Shown: positions 34,658-44,036 of the stretch, piece by piece | Numbering within the stretch: position 1 is the stretch's first letter | How the letters are laid out: each line of letters starts with the position of its first letter | From: Thalassovita mangrovi | GTDB taxonomy: Bacteria > Pseudomonadota > Alphaproteobacteria > Rhodobacterales > Rhodobacteraceae | Length of the DNA stretch: 64,000 bases | Reading direction: 5' to 3' | NCBI RefSeq assembly: GCF_009857745.1 | Contig: NZ_WWEN01000002.1 | Coordinates: 868,001-932,000, forward strand | Position numbers and translations under genes: made by a program | Notes under the pieces: model-generated | Seen by the model: only the letters and a program-made list of their open reading frames with translations | Told to the model about the DNA's origin: nothing | The model's database searches: none

Positions 34658-35506
34658 ATGCGCCATTCCCTTCTTGTGACCCTGGGTCTGACCACCGCGT
34701 TGGGCCTGTCGGCCTGCGATAAGATCCGCGGCGACAACCAGGTCGACCGTGCCATGAGCGCGGTGAACGCGATCGAGGACAACAACCTCAGCGACATCAT
34801 GCTGACGGTGGCCGATGCTGGCGAGGCGGTGACTTATTTTCAGCGCGCCTCGGCCGAAAATCCCGAAAAGCTGGAGCTGAAACGCGGCTTGGCGAAATCG
34901 CTGGTCCGTGCCGGCCGCGCCACCGAGGCGGTGCCGGTCTGGCGCAAGGTGGTCAAGGCGCCCGAGGCGACAAATGACGACCGCGTCGACCTGGCCGAAG
35001 CGCTGATCCGCACCGGCAAGTGGGACGAGGCCGACGAAGCGCTGGACGCGATCCCGCCCACCTTCGAGACCTTCAAGCGCTACCGGCTGGAAGCCATGGT
35101 CGCCGACAGCAACCAGGAATGGGACAAGGCCGACAGTTTCTATGAAATCGCCGTCGGCCTGACCACCCGGCCCGCCAGCGTGCTGAACAACTGGGGCTAT
35201 TCCAAGCTGACCCGCGGCGATTACGCCGAGGCCGAACGGCTGTTCGCCGATGCGATCCGCAACGATCAGACCCTGTTCACCGCCAAGAACAACATCGTTC
35301 TGGCCCGGGGCGCGCAACGCAACTACACCCTGCCGGTGATCCCGATGGAACAGACCGAAAAGGCCCAGCTGCTGCATACGCTGGGGCTGAGCGCGGTGAA
35401 ACAGGGCGACATCCAGACCGCCAAGAGCCTGCTGCATGAAGCGATCGAAACCCATCCGCAGCATTTCGAGGCCGCCGTCCGCAGCCTGCAGGCACTGGAA
35501 AGCTGA
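34658..35506 (+). CDS. Second TPR-repeat lipoprotein of the Tad locus
   Basis: 282 residues from the ATG after AAGGAC; an upstream in-frame GTG would overlap the tadD stop and displace the signal peptide. Lipobox LSAC near residue 20. Several TPR-like helical pairs: AVTYFQRASAENPEKLELKR, VRAGRATEAVPVWRKVVKAP, RTGKWDEADEALDAIPPTFE, LTRGDYAEAERLFADAIRND. Probably periplasmic and, with TadD, part of pilus assembly. Not assignable beyond TPR. Confidence 0.87.
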   Translation: MRHSLLVTLGLTTALGLSACDKIRGDNQVDRAMSAVNAIEDNNLSDIMLTVADAGEAVTYFQRASAENPEKLELKRGLAKSLVRAGRATEAVPVWRKVVKAPEATNDDRVDLAEALIRTGKWDEADEALDAIPPTFETFKRYRLEAMVADSNQEWDKADSFYEIAVGLTTRPASVLNNWGYSKLTRGDYAEAERLFADAIRNDQTLFTAKNNIVLARGAQRNYTLPVIPMEQTEKAQLLHTLGLSAVKQGDIQTAKSLLHEAIETHPQHFEAAVRSLQALES

Positions 35507-35514
35507 CGCCGCTC

Positions 35515-36039
35515 ATGTCAATGCTGTCCTCCATCGCCCCGGCGCTGCAGATGCCGCAATCGGTGGCGCTCTGGCTGTTCCTTGCCAGCCTGCCCGCCTG
35601 TCTGTGGTCTGCCTGGAGCGATCTGAGCGCGATGAAGATCCGCAACAATGCGGTGCTGCTGCTGGCCGGGGTCTTCGTGATCGCCGCACCCTTCCTGATG
35701 CCGCTGGAACAGGTCGGATGGCAATTGCTGCAACTGATCGTGGTGCTGCTTGTCGGCATGGTGATGAACGGCGCCGGGCTGATCGGGGCGGGCGACGCGA
35801 AATTCACCGCCGCCGCCGCGCCCTACGTGATGCTGGGCGACTGGAAACTGGTGGTGATGCTGTTTGCCACGGTGACGCTGGCCGCGGTCGCATCGCACCG
35901 GCTGGCCGGTGTGACGCCGCTGCGCAAGCTGGCGCCGGAATGGGAAAGCTGGACCCGCAAGGGCGATTTCCCGATGGGCCTGCCGCTGGGGATCACCCTG
36001 TCGCTCTACCTGCTGATCGGGGCGGTCTACGGCGGCTAA
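35515..36039 (+). CDS. cpaA: Prepilin peptidase (CpaA/TadV type, A24)
   Basis: 174 residues with about six membrane helices and no N-terminal methyltransferase domain, as in TadV/CpaA. The two catalytic aspartates are Asp36 (WSDLSAMKIRN) and Asp94 in the GxGD motif (LIGAGDAKFTAA). Cleaves the leader of the Flp pilins after Gly, the site predicted in all four pilin genes upstream. Starts eight bases past the TPR gene. Confidence 0.93.
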   Translation: MSMLSSIAPALQMPQSVALWLFLASLPACLWSAWSDLSAMKIRNNAVLLLAGVFVIAAPFLMPLEQVGWQLLQLIVVLLVGMVMNGAGLIGAGDAKFTAAAAPYVMLGDWKLVVMLFATVTLAAVASHRLAGVTPLRKLAPEWESWTRKGDFPMGLPLGITLSLYLLIGAVYGG

Positions 36040-36145
36040 TGTAGCCGCCTTTAATTCAAATCGGCCCGATCCCGCGCGGTTTTCTCCCTTTTTTCGCCAA
36101 ACTCTGCCGCCAATATCGCTGCGAACGCCTTCAGAGGCCGCACCG

Positions 36146-37483
36146 ATGACATTGGCAGGACAGGACATGAATATTCAGGCTCAGCCCCAAACCGGCGTCA
36201 CCCCGCCGCCGCCGCCCAGCAGTCTGGAAGACATGCGTCTACCGATCCCGATGATGCGGGATATCCTGCTGAAAACCCTGTTCCGCAAATCCGTGACCAA
36301 CGTCACCGACACCGCCGCCGCGATCTGCCTGCCGCGGATGGTCACGCAGGAACTGATCGACATCGCCCGCGAACAGAAGCTGCTGGAAGCGACCGGCACG
36401 CTGAACGCCAATGCGGGCAATGAAATGGGTTACCAGCTGACCGATGCGGGCAAGGCGCGCGCGCTCGACGCGCTGGCGCAGTCGGAATATTACGGTGCGA
36501 TGCCGGTGCCGCTGGACGTCTACCGCGAACAGATCAAGCGGCAGTCGATCCGCGACATTCAGATCACCCGGCAGCAGCTGACCGACGCGATGGGCCATCT
36601 GGTGCTGCCGCAGGACCTGCTGTCGAACCTCGGCCCCGCGGTCAGCTCGGGCCGGTCGATCCTGATGTACGGCCCGCCGGGCAACGGTAAATCCTCGATC
36701 TCCAACGGCATCCGCGACGCGATGGGCGACAAGATCTATGTCCCCCGCGCCATCGAATATTCCGGCCAGGTGATCACCGTCTACGACCCGATCGTCCATT
36801 CCAAGGCCGAAGCGGTCGAAGACGACCCGCATTCGCTGCGCCGAAAGAAGGGCTTCGACAGCCGCTATGTTCGCTGCGACCGCCCGACGGTGATCACCGG
36901 GGGCGAACTGACGCTCGACATGCTGGACCTGAAATACAACCCCACCGCCCGCACCTATCAGGCGCCCTTGCAGCTAAAGGCGACGGGCGGCATCTTCATC
37001 GTCGACGACCTTGGCCGCCAGTCGGAACCGCCGCAATCGCTGGTCAACCGCTGGATCGTGCCGCTGGAGGAAAACAAGGACATCCTGGCGCTGCAATCGG
37101 GCGAAAAATTCGAGGTGCCCTTCGACACGCTGGTGATCTTTTCCACCAACTTCCACCCGAACGAAATCTTCGACCAGGCCGCGCTGCGCCGGATCTTCTA
37201 TAAGATCAAGATCGACGGGCCCTGCCAGGAAGATTACCTGAAAATCTTCGCCCTGGTGGCGCGCAAGAAGGGCATGCCGCTGGACGAGGACGCGCTGATC
37301 CACCTGATCCACGAAAAATACCCGACCATCGACAACATCTATGCCAATTACCAGCCGGTGTTCCTGATCGACCAGATGATTTCGATCTGCGACTTCGAAG
37401 GCATCCCCTATCAGATGTCGCCCGAACTGATCGACCGCGCCTGGTCGAACATGTTCGTGAAGGACGAAGTGATCGTGAAGTGA
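36146..37483 (+). CDS. AAA+ ATPase at the end of the Tad locus
   Basis: 445 residues from the first ATG (GAGG eight bases upstream). An ATG seven codons later has its own AGGA and is an alternative. A Pro-rich N-terminus is followed by a roughly 130-residue domain of unknown type (LPRMVTQELIDIAREQKLLE), then an ATPase core: Walker A MYGPPGNGKSS at 174-184, Walker B GGIFIVDDLGRQ, sensor VIFSTNFHPNEIFDQAALRR. The family is often annotated only as ATPase with unknown role. Its position after the prepilin peptidase suggests a Tad accessory role, which is inference. Confidence 0.82.
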   Translation: MTLAGQDMNIQAQPQTGVTPPPPPSSLEDMRLPIPMMRDILLKTLFRKSVTNVTDTAAAICLPRMVTQELIDIAREQKLLEATGTLNANAGNEMGYQLTDAGKARALDALAQSEYYGAMPVPLDVYREQIKRQSIRDIQITRQQLTDAMGHLVLPQDLLSNLGPAVSSGRSILMYGPPGNGKSSISNGIRDAMGDKIYVPRAIEYSGQVITVYDPIVHSKAEAVEDDPHSLRRKKGFDSRYVRCDRPTVITGGELTLDMLDLKYNPTARTYQAPLQLKATGGIFIVDDLGRQSEPPQSLVNRWIVPLEENKDILALQSGEKFEVPFDTLVIFSTNFHPNEIFDQAALRRIFYKIKIDGPCQEDYLKIFALVARKKGMPLDEDALIHLIHEKYPTIDNIYANYQPVFLIDQMISICDFEGIPYQMSPELIDRAWSNMFVKDEVIVK

Positions 37484-38031
37484 TGCACCCGGTCAAGTTC
37501 CTCACCTCCCTGGTCTTGATCCTCACGCCCCAGACACTTGCCGCCGCGTCCCCGCAAAGGGACCTGGCCGCGCAGGTGGAGGCCGCCGGTTTCAACGACT
37601 TTGAAGACAGACGGCACGAAATCAGGATCGACCACTGCACGATGACCACCTTCGTCTACGAAGATTGGGACGAACACCCCAAGGTGCTGTGGTCTTCATT
37701 CGAGCTGAACCTCAAGGATCTGATCCTGCCGGACAGGCAGAAAGATGGTCTGCGCGTGTTCTGGCTTCCGAAATTCAAGGGCGATCGAGGAGCGGCCATG
37801 CTGACCTTCGAGATGGTTAAAGGCGCCACCGCCCGCCATGAAATGGCGATGCGCCGGAATCCGAAACCGCCGTTTGAACCGTCACCGCGCGAAGGCGTCG
37901 ATGGCTATGTGTATAAGGAAAGTAAGAGCTTCTTCATCCTTCACGCGGGCCTTGAAGGCCCCGATCAAGGAGAACTTTTCATCAATCTGCTGGAACAATA
38001 CAGATTGGAATACTGCTATCCTCTCGGTTGA
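37483..38031 (+). CDS. Secreted protein of unknown function, coupled to the AAA+ gene
   Basis: 182 residues. Its ATG begins on the last base of the preceding TGA stop (TGATG), so it is translationally coupled. Signal peptide MHPVKFLTSLVLILTPQTLA. The mature part has an HCTMTTFVYEDWDEHPKVLW stretch, a Lys/Arg-rich middle (LPDRQKDG, RHEMAMRRNP), and a C-terminal LLEQYRLEYCYPLG; two cysteines could pair. No recognisable domain. Codon use is somewhat less GC-biased than the Tad genes. Exported, function unknown. Confidence 0.75.
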   Translation: MHPVKFLTSLVLILTPQTLAAASPQRDLAAQVEAAGFNDFEDRRHEIRIDHCTMTTFVYEDWDEHPKVLWSSFELNLKDLILPDRQKDGLRVFWLPKFKGDRGAAMLTFEMVKGATARHEMAMRRNPKPPFEPSPREGVDGYVYKESKSFFILHAGLEGPDQGELFINLLEQYRLEYCYPLG

Positions 38032-38244
38032 TGCAAACCGGCGGCAAGGCCCTGCCGGAAAAGTTGAGCCGCCGCGAACAGCTCCCTTGCACCGCCATCA
38101 TGCCCGCCCGGCAGGGGCGCGGCGCGCAAAAGACCGCTGACGCGCGTAACCGACCGTCGCAGGGCCGATTCAGGGCTGGTCAATCCGCGAAAAACGCGCA
38201 CGATGGGATTGTTGGAAACTACGGGCCATGTCCTTGAATATAAC

Positions 38245-38910
38245 ATGAACACCTATTCGCTGACCCTTTCTGGCGTGAAATTGGAAGCCTTGGAATCGGG
38301 GGCGCTATACTGGCCCGATCAGAAACTGCTTTGCGTTTCCGATCTGCACCTTGGCAAATCCGAACGGATCGTCCGGCAGGGGGGCGCCTTCCTGCCGCCG
38401 CACGACACCCGCGAAACGCTGGGGCGGCTGGAAAAGGACCTGCTGAGGACGGCGGCGAATTCGGTGATCTGCCTGGGCGACAGTTTCGATGCGTCCGCAT
38501 CGTCGCGCGGGATCAGCGAACCCGAATTCATGTGGATCAGCCGGATGCAGGCGGGCCGACGCTGGGTCTGGATCGAAGGCAGCCACGATCCCGGCCCGCT
38601 GGCCATCGGCGGCACCCACCTGGCCGAATTGCCGCTGCCGCCGCTGCATTTTCGCCATATCGCGCGGCGCGGCGCCAGCGGCGAAATATCGGGGCATTTC
38701 CATCCCAGGGCGCGGGTCGACAGGGGCGGTCAGGCGGTCAGCCTGCCCTGTTTCCTGGTCGACAGCGACCGCATCATCATGCCTGCCTATGGCAGCCAGA
38801 GCGGCGGGTTGCACAGTTCGCACAAGGTGCTGACGCGGCTGATGCGCCCCGAGGCGCAGGCGATCCTGACGGGTCCGAAAATGCAGGCCATCCCGATGCC
38901 GCGGGATTGA
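38245..38910 (+). CDS. pdeM: PdeM-like metallophosphoesterase (DNA-repair associated)
   Basis: 221 residues from MNTYSLTLSG, the usual start of this family; ATG 38203 upstream is less likely. Calcineurin-like motifs: SDLHLGKSER (Asp33, His35), GDSFD at 78-82, GSHD at 112-115 (usually GNHD), and GHFHPRA at 150-156. PdeM is normally encoded beside ATP-dependent DNA ligase, exonuclease and helicase genes for DNA end repair; those genes are absent here. The Asn-to-Ser change in the third motif is unusual. Confidence 0.82.
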   Translation: MNTYSLTLSGVKLEALESGALYWPDQKLLCVSDLHLGKSERIVRQGGAFLPPHDTRETLGRLEKDLLRTAANSVICLGDSFDASASSRGISEPEFMWISRMQAGRRWVWIEGSHDPGPLAIGGTHLAELPLPPLHFRHIARRGASGEISGHFHPRARVDRGGQAVSLPCFLVDSDRIIMPAYGSQSGGLHSSHKVLTRLMRPEAQAILTGPKMQAIPMPRD

Positions 38911-38919
38911 GGCCGGGGC

Positions 38920-39753
38920 TCACAGCAGGCCCGCGGCCTCCAGCTCGGGGCGGAAGGTGCGGCTGACCGGAACCTCGGTCCCGTTGCTCAGCACCAGATA
39001 CAGCTTGCCGCCGCCGCGCTTCGGCTCGCGGACCGCGTCCGCCGCGATCCAATGCGACCGGTGGGTGATATACCCCTCGACCCCGTCCATTTCCGCCACC
39101 GCGTCGGCAAAGCGCATCCGCAGGCTGTAAAGCGCGCTGCCGGTTTCGACGTCGACGAAATGATCGCGGGCGCTCAGATGCAGGATCGGGTCGCTGATTT
39201 CCGGCGGCAGGCGCAGGCGCAGACGGCACTCTTGTGCCGCCTCTTCGGCGTTGTCGGCCCCCTCCTCCGGCGGCGCGGCCGCCTCTTCGCTGGCCGCCAT
39301 GAAGATGCTGCCGCTGCCCTCCTGCCCTGCTTCGGTCAATTGATGGAACCGGTGAATGCGCCGGATTGTGGTGATCAGGGCAGAGGTCAGCAGAACGAAA
39401 CGCCCAATGCGCCAGAAATCGGGGTGCGTGCCCTGGATATTCGCCATCATGATCGAAGACAGGCCGAAGACGAACGGCGTCAGAACCAGCGTCATCACCA
39501 TGATCGCCGCCACATCGAACCGCCAGCTGGTGTTGTCGTGGATATAGCGGCTGACCGTTCCGCGGACCAGTTGCGACAGGAAGACCGAACAGCCGCAGAT
39601 CGTGAACCAATAGCACGTGCGCGGCACCCAGTCGTAATTGGAATAGGTGCCAAACGGCCCCATCACCGACGCCCCCACCGCGACCAGCACCCAGACCGCG
39701 ACCGTCGGGTAGGAAAAGGTGTGTTTGGCCGCTTGGGTCACGAGGCTGATCAT
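38920..39753 (-). CDS. Membrane-anchored LytTR-domain transcription factor
   Basis: 277 residues. The N-terminal half has four predicted membrane helices (first VAVWVLVAVGASVMGPF; then WFTICGCSVFLSQLV; AAIMVMTLVLTPFVFGLSSI; FVLLTSALITTI). An acidic Ala/Glu linker (about 155-180) leads to a C-terminal LytTR domain: LHLSARDHFVDVETGSALYS, then GYITHRSHWIAADAV and VPVSRTFRPELEAAG. LytTR domains bind DNA. A membrane-tethered one-component regulator is inferred; no kinase or receiver gene is adjacent. Convergent with pdeM, nine bases apart. Confidence 0.85.
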   Translation of the reverse strand: MISLVTQAAKHTFSYPTVAVWVLVAVGASVMGPFGTYSNYDWVPRTCYWFTICGCSVFLSQLVRGTVSRYIHDNTSWRFDVAAIMVMTLVLTPFVFGLSSIMMANIQGTHPDFWRIGRFVLLTSALITTIRRIHRFHQLTEAGQEGSGSIFMAASEEAAAPPEEGADNAEEAAQECRLRLRLPPEISDPILHLSARDHFVDVETGSALYSLRMRFADAVAEMDGVEGYITHRSHWIAADAVREPKRGGGKLYLVLSNGTEVPVSRTFRPELEAAGLL

Positions 39754-39889
39754 TCGGTTACCTGAAAATGGCTGGGATATATAAAATCTTGGCTGTCCAG
39801 TGGTTTACTTTGCATAATGCCATGTAACAACACCAAGCCGTCAATACGACCCTTTGGACGGCGGTGTTTACCTACGAAGTGATAAAAGC

Positions 39890-40303
39890 ATGATGATAGA
39901 CGACAGAATCAAGTCCAGTTTCGAAGCACAGGCGATGATGCAGACGCTCGGCGCGCGGCTGATTTCGGCGGGCGGCGGCGAATGCGTGATCGAAGCACCG
40001 ATTCTGCCCGGATCGCGGCAGCAGCACGGCTACGGCCATGCCGGGCTGACCTTCGCGATCGGCGACAGCGCCGCGGGATATGCCGCGCTGTCGGTGATGC
40101 CCGAAGGTCACGAGGTCCTGACCTCGGAAATCAAGATCAACCTGCTGGCCCCGGCCAAGGGCGATCTGCTGATCGCGCGGGGCAAGGTGATCAAACCGGG
40201 GCGGCGGCTGATCGTTGTCACGTCCGAGGTGTTCGCCCGCGACGGCGGCGAGGAAAAGCAGATCGCGCTGATGCAGGGCACGATGGTGCCGGTGCAGGTC
40301 TGA
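39890..40303 (+). CDS. Hotdog-fold thioesterase (PaaI family)
   Basis: 137 residues from the first of two adjacent ATGs. PaaI-type motif SRQQHGYGHAGLTFAIGDSA (the HGGxxxxLxD-like catalytic region; here GHAG...IGDSA), then LTSEIKINLLAPAKGDLLIA and RRLIVVTSEVFARDGGEEKQ. Probable acyl-CoA thioesterase, substrate unknown; in the paa pathway it clears dead-end phenylacetyl-CoA intermediates. No paa genes lie nearby. Ends at a terminator shared with folD. Confidence 0.85.
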   Translation: MMIDDRIKSSFEAQAMMQTLGARLISAGGGECVIEAPILPGSRQQHGYGHAGLTFAIGDSAAGYAALSVMPEGHEVLTSEIKINLLAPAKGDLLIARGKVIKPGRRLIVVTSEVFARDGGEEKQIALMQGTMVPVQV

Positions 40304-40319
40304 CACGCCCGCGAAATGA

Positions 40320-40343
40320 AAGAGCAGCCTTGCGGCTGCTCTT
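40320..40343. terminator. Bidirectional terminator between the thioesterase gene and folD
   Basis: AAGAGCAGCC pairs perfectly with GGCTGCTCTT around TTGC. It lies between two convergent genes, 16 bases from one stop and 6 from the other; on the minus strand TTTCATTT follows. Confidence 0.8.
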
Positions 40344-40349
40344 GAAGTC

Positions 40350-41252
40350 TCAGGCGGTCAGGCCCTCGGGTTCGGCCAGCCCGTGCGCCCGGCAGCAGGC
40401 GGTGACCGTGTTGGCCAGCAGGCAGGCGATGGTCATCGGCCCGACCCCGCCCGGCACCGGGGTGATCGCGCCGGCCACCTCGGCGGCGGTGTCGAAATCC
40501 ACGTCGCCCACCAGACGGGTCTTGCCTTCGCCCTTTTCCGGCGCGTCGATGCGGTTGATGCCCACGTCGATCACCGTCGCGCCCGGCTTGATCCAGTCGC
40601 CCGGCACCATCTGAGGCCGGCCCACGGCGGCGACCACGATATCGGCGCGGCGTACCACTTCGGCCAGGTCCTTGGTCCGCGAATGGGCAATGGTCACCGT
40701 GCAACTGTCGCCCAGCAGCAATTGTGCCATCGGCTTGCCGACGATGTTGGACCGGCCGATGACGACCGCGTCCATCCCCGACAGCGACCCGTGATAATCG
40801 CGCAGCATCATCAGGCAGCCCAGCGGCGTGCAGGGCACCATCGCCTTCTGCCCGGTGCCCAGAAGGCCCACGTTGGAAATATGGAACCCGTCCACGTCCT
40901 TGGCCGGGTCGATGGTGTTGATCACCAGGTCTTCGTTCAGGTGCTTGGGCAGCGGCAGCTGCACCAGGATGCCATGCACGTCCGGATCGTTGTTCAGCCG
41001 GTCGATCAGCGCCAGCAGGTCCTCTTCGCTGGTCTCGGCGGGCAGCTTGTGCTCGTAGGAATTCATCCCCACCTCGACGGTCTGCTTGCCCTTGGAGCGG
41101 ACATAGACCTGGCTGGCCGGATCTTCGCCCACCAGCACCACGGCAAGGCCAGGGGTGATCCCGTGCTCTTCCTTCAGCCGCGCCACATGGCCCGCCACCT
41201 TTTCCCGCACAGTGGCCGCAAAGGCCTTCCCGTCGATGATCTTCGCCGTCAT
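40350..41252 (-). CDS. folD: Bifunctional methylenetetrahydrofolate dehydrogenase/methenyl-THF cyclohydrolase
   Basis: 300 residues from [11 protein letters not shown]; a longer in-frame start has no support. FolD interconverts 5,10-methylene-, 5,10-methenyl- and 10-formyl-THF with NADP. Catalytic Tyr50 and Lys56 lie in [17 protein letters not shown], with QLPLPKHL around 95 and the Rossmann motif [18 protein letters not shown] near 168. C-terminal [12 protein letters not shown]. Upstream on the same strand is fhs, making a one-carbon pair with 178 bases between them. Confidence 0.96.
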   Translation of the reverse strand: MTAKIIDGKAFAATVREKVAGHVARLKEEHGITPGLAVVLVGEDPASQVYVRSKGKQTVEVGMNSYEHKLPAETSEEDLLALIDRLNNDPDVHGILVQLPLPKHLNEDLVINTIDPAKDVDGFHISNVGLLGTGQKAMVPCTPLGCLMMLRDYHGSLSGMDAVVIGRSNIVGKPMAQLLLGDSCTVTIAHSRTKDLAEVVRRADIVVAAVGRPQMVPGDWIKPGATVIDVGINRIDAPEKGEGKTRLVGDVDFDTAAEVAGAITPVPGGVGPMTIACLLANTVTACCRAHGLAEPEGLTA

Positions 41253-41430
41253 GTATCGACCTTTCCTGATCCCGAACCGGGCCCGCACCCGGCCTGTCAT
41301 ACTGTTGTGATCTATTGCAGTGCTCTAACGCCCCGCCGCGGCAAACGCCAGACGGGCAAATCCGAAAAACGCCGTTTTGCGCCCGGCCCGGTTTCCCATC
41401 CGCACCAACGGCACCGCAACGGAAACCTGC

Positions 41431-43107
41431 TCAGAACAGCCCCTCGACCTCCCCGGCCTCGTTAAGCATGATCGCCTCGGCGCTCGGGTGGCGCGGCAGG
41501 CCGGGCATGGTCATGATCTCGCCGCAGATCACCACGATGAAGCCCGCGCCCGCGCTCAGCCGCACCTCGCGCACCGGCACTGAATGCCCCGTCGGCGCGC
41601 CGCGCAGGTTCGGATCGGTGGAAAAGCTGTATTGCGTCTTGGCCATGCAGATCGGCAGATGGCCGTAGCCTGCCTTTTCCCATTCGCGCAACTGGTCGCG
41701 GATCTTCTTGTCGGCCAGCACCTCGTCGGCGTGGTAAATCCGCTTGGCGATGGTTTCGACCTTTTCGAACAGCGGCATGTCATCGGGGTAAAGCGGCGCG
41801 AAATGCGACCAGCCGCCATCGGCCAGTTCCGCCACCCGCGTCGCCAGTTCCTCCGCGCCTTCGCCGCCCTTTTCCCAGTGCCGGCACAGGATCGCCTCGC
41901 TGCCCTGGCTGGCGACATAGTCCTTCACCGCCTGAATTTCGGCCTCGGTATCGGTGACGAAATGGTTGATCGCCACCACCACCGGCACGCCGAAGCCTTT
42001 GACGTTGGCGATATGGCGGCCGAGGTTCGGGCAGCCCTTTTGCACCGCCTCGACGTTTTCCGGACCAAGGTCGGCCTTGGCGACGCCGCCGTTCATCTTC
42101 ATCGCCCGCACCGTGGCGACGATCACCACCGCGTCGGGCGCGATCCCGGCCTTCCGGCATTTGATATCGAAGAACTTCTCGGCCCCCAGATCGGCGCCGA
42201 AGCCCGCCTCGGTCACCACGTAATCGGCCAGTTTCAGCGCCGTCTTGGTGGCGATCACCGAATTGCAGCCATGGGCGATATTGGCGAACGGGCCGCCATG
42301 CACGAAGGCGGGGTTGTTTTCCAGCGTCTGCACCAGGTTGGGCTGCATCGCGTCCTTCAGCAGCACCGTCATCGCGCCGTCGGCCTTGATGTCGCGGGCA
42401 TAGATCGGGGTCCGGTCGCGGCGATAGGCGACGATGATATCGCCCAGCCGCTTGCGCAGGTCGTCCAGGTCATCTGCCAGGCACAGGATCGCCATCACTT
42501 CCGACGCCACGGTGATGTCGAACCCACCCTGACGCGGGAAACCGTTGGCGACGCCGCCAAGGCTCACCACGATATCGCGCAGCGCCCGGTCGTTCATGTC
42601 CATTACCCGGCGCCAGACGATGCGGCGCTCATCGATTTCCAGCTCGTTGCCCCAATAGATATGGTTGTCGATCATCGCCGACAGCAGGTTATGGGCGCTG
42701 GTGATGGCGTGAAAATCGCCGGTGAAATGCAGGTTCATCTCCTCCATCGGCACCACCTGGGCGTAACCGCCTCCGGCCGCCCCGCCCTTCATCCCGAAAC
42801 AGGGACCAAGCGAAGCCTCGCGGATGCAGATCGCGGCGTTCTTGCCGATCCGGTTCAGCCCGTCGCCCAGACCCACCGTGGTGGTGGTCTTGCCCTCGCC
42901 CGCAGGGGTCGGGTTGATCGCGGTCACCAGGATCAGCTTGCCGTTTTCGTGCCCGTTCAGCCCGGCGATGAAATCCTGTGAAACCTTGGCCTTGTCATGG
43001 CCATAGGGCAGCAGGTGATCGGCCCCGATGCCAAGCCGCGCGCCAATCTCCTGGATCGGTTTCTTATTGGCCTCGCGGGCGATCTCGATATCGGATTTAT
43101 AGCTCAT
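41431..43107 (-). CDS. fhs: Formate--tetrahydrofolate ligase
   Basis: 558 residues, full length. Makes 10-formyl-THF from formate, THF and ATP. P-loop [13 protein letters not shown] at residues 67-79. Strong conservation at [20 protein letters not shown] and [20 protein letters not shown], and [20 protein letters not shown] further on. With FolD downstream it links formate to the one-carbon pool; in roseobacters this serves methyl-group and C1 compound oxidation. ATG after GAGGGGTGCC. Confidence 0.97.
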   Translation of the reverse strand: MSYKSDIEIAREANKKPIQEIGARLGIGADHLLPYGHDKAKVSQDFIAGLNGHENGKLILVTAINPTPAGEGKTTTTVGLGDGLNRIGKNAAICIREASLGPCFGMKGGAAGGGYAQVVPMEEMNLHFTGDFHAITSAHNLLSAMIDNHIYWGNELEIDERRIVWRRVMDMNDRALRDIVVSLGGVANGFPRQGGFDITVASEVMAILCLADDLDDLRKRLGDIIVAYRRDRTPIYARDIKADGAMTVLLKDAMQPNLVQTLENNPAFVHGGPFANIAHGCNSVIATKTALKLADYVVTEAGFGADLGAEKFFDIKCRKAGIAPDAVVIVATVRAMKMNGGVAKADLGPENVEAVQKGCPNLGRHIANVKGFGVPVVVAINHFVTDTEAEIQAVKDYVASQGSEAILCRHWEKGGEGAEELATRVAELADGGWSHFAPLYPDDMPLFEKVETIAKRIYHADEVLADKKIRDQLREWEKAGYGHLPICMAKTQYSFSTDPNLRGAPTGHSVPVREVRLSAGAGFIVVICGEIMTMPGLPRHPSAEAIMLNEAGEVEGLF

Positions 43108-43251
43108 GGCACCCCTCCCCGGGTTCGCTGAAAACAGCTCTTATTCCGCCTTAACGCATACAGCCGCATACAAGGTGCCGCAAATCCGACATTTCCGCCC
43201 CGCGAAACGTCGCGTGCCCGGATTTGTCCGCCCCTGGCGCCTGCGCCACGG

Positions 43252-43848
43252 TCAGCCCCGCGCGGCGTCCAGATGCGCCCAGACAGGTTGGTCGGGCACA
43301 TGCAGGGTCAGCGTGTCGCCCAGCTTCACCACGCCTTCGCGTTCGACCCAGGCGGTGACGCCGCGCTTGCCCCTGGCGGCCTGTTTGAACTTCTTGCCCG
43401 CCTCCGGCAGGTCCTCGGAAATCACCGGCGCAGGCAGGTGACAGGGCCGGTTTTCCATGTCGATCACCAAGGTCGCGCCCGACGGCGCCTGCAGCCGCGA
43501 CGAGGGCGGCACATGGGTGAAATCGGGAATGCCCTCGATCACCATCGAGGCGCCGACCCAAGCGGGATCGAACCGCTCCGCCCCGATCGCCTGCGCGATC
43601 TTGGCCAGTTCTTCCTCGGACAGGATCGACAGTTGTCGTGTGTTGCGGATCTCGGTGCCCCTGGGATGTTGCAACACCACCCGGCTGCAGGACGGGCGCG
43701 TCACCCCGCCATGGGCCTCGCCCGCGATCCCGGCCCATGTCAGCATCGCGTCCTGCAGAGGGACCGAGCGCAAGTCGGCTTCACGGTCAGGCACGGAACC
43801 GAGCCAGGTGACACGGGCGGTGAATTGGGTGGGTTTCAGGGCAGGCAT
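43252..43848 (-). CDS. MOSC-domain protein
   Basis: 198 residues from ATG (a TTG two codons upstream is possible). MOSC-like features: an N-terminal GSVPDREADLRSVPLQDAML, EIRNTRQLSILSEEELAKIA, the basic FDPAWVGASMVIEGIPDF, and ATLVIDMENRPCHLPAPVIS containing the conserved Cys near residue 148. MOSC domains are found in molybdenum-cofactor sulfurases and YiiM-type proteins. Substrate unknown. It follows fhs on the same strand across a 144-base gap where I see no gene. Confidence 0.8.
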   Translation of the reverse strand: MPALKPTQFTARVTWLGSVPDREADLRSVPLQDAMLTWAGIAGEAHGGVTRPSCSRVVLQHPRGTEIRNTRQLSILSEEELAKIAQAIGAERFDPAWVGASMVIEGIPDFTHVPPSSRLQAPSGATLVIDMENRPCHLPAPVISEDLPEAGKKFKQAARGKRGVTAWVEREGVVKLGDTLTLHVPDQPVWAHLDAARG

Positions 43849-44000
43849 GGGCAATATCCGGTGCTAATTTTCGTCAGGATGGCGCAACCCGGCGGCACCC
43901 ACAAATCATTTTCCGTGACGGTGCCAATTCCAATCGCTGTTCTCAAAATGCTCAGGCACGGTCGGCACTTACCACCCGTCTGCGTTCCGCCCCGCAAAGA

Positions 44001-44027
44001 AAAACCCCGCCGGAAAGGCGGGGTTTT
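44001..44027 (-). terminator. Rho-independent terminator after ftsH
   Basis: AAAACCCCGCC pairs perfectly with GGCGGGGTTTT around GGAAA. It lies ten bases past the ftsH stop; reading the minus strand, TTTT and TCTTTG follow the stem. The 150 bases between it and the MOSC gene contain no ORF of note. Confidence 0.85.
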
Positions 44028-44036
44028 CTGGGTCTG

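Noticed and set aside
38016-38252. Possible 78-codon minus-strand gene between the secreted protein and pdeM
   Set aside because: Composition is fairly protein-like, but it overlaps the end of one gene and the start of the other and has no clear ribosome site. Not enough support; could be revisited by conservation.
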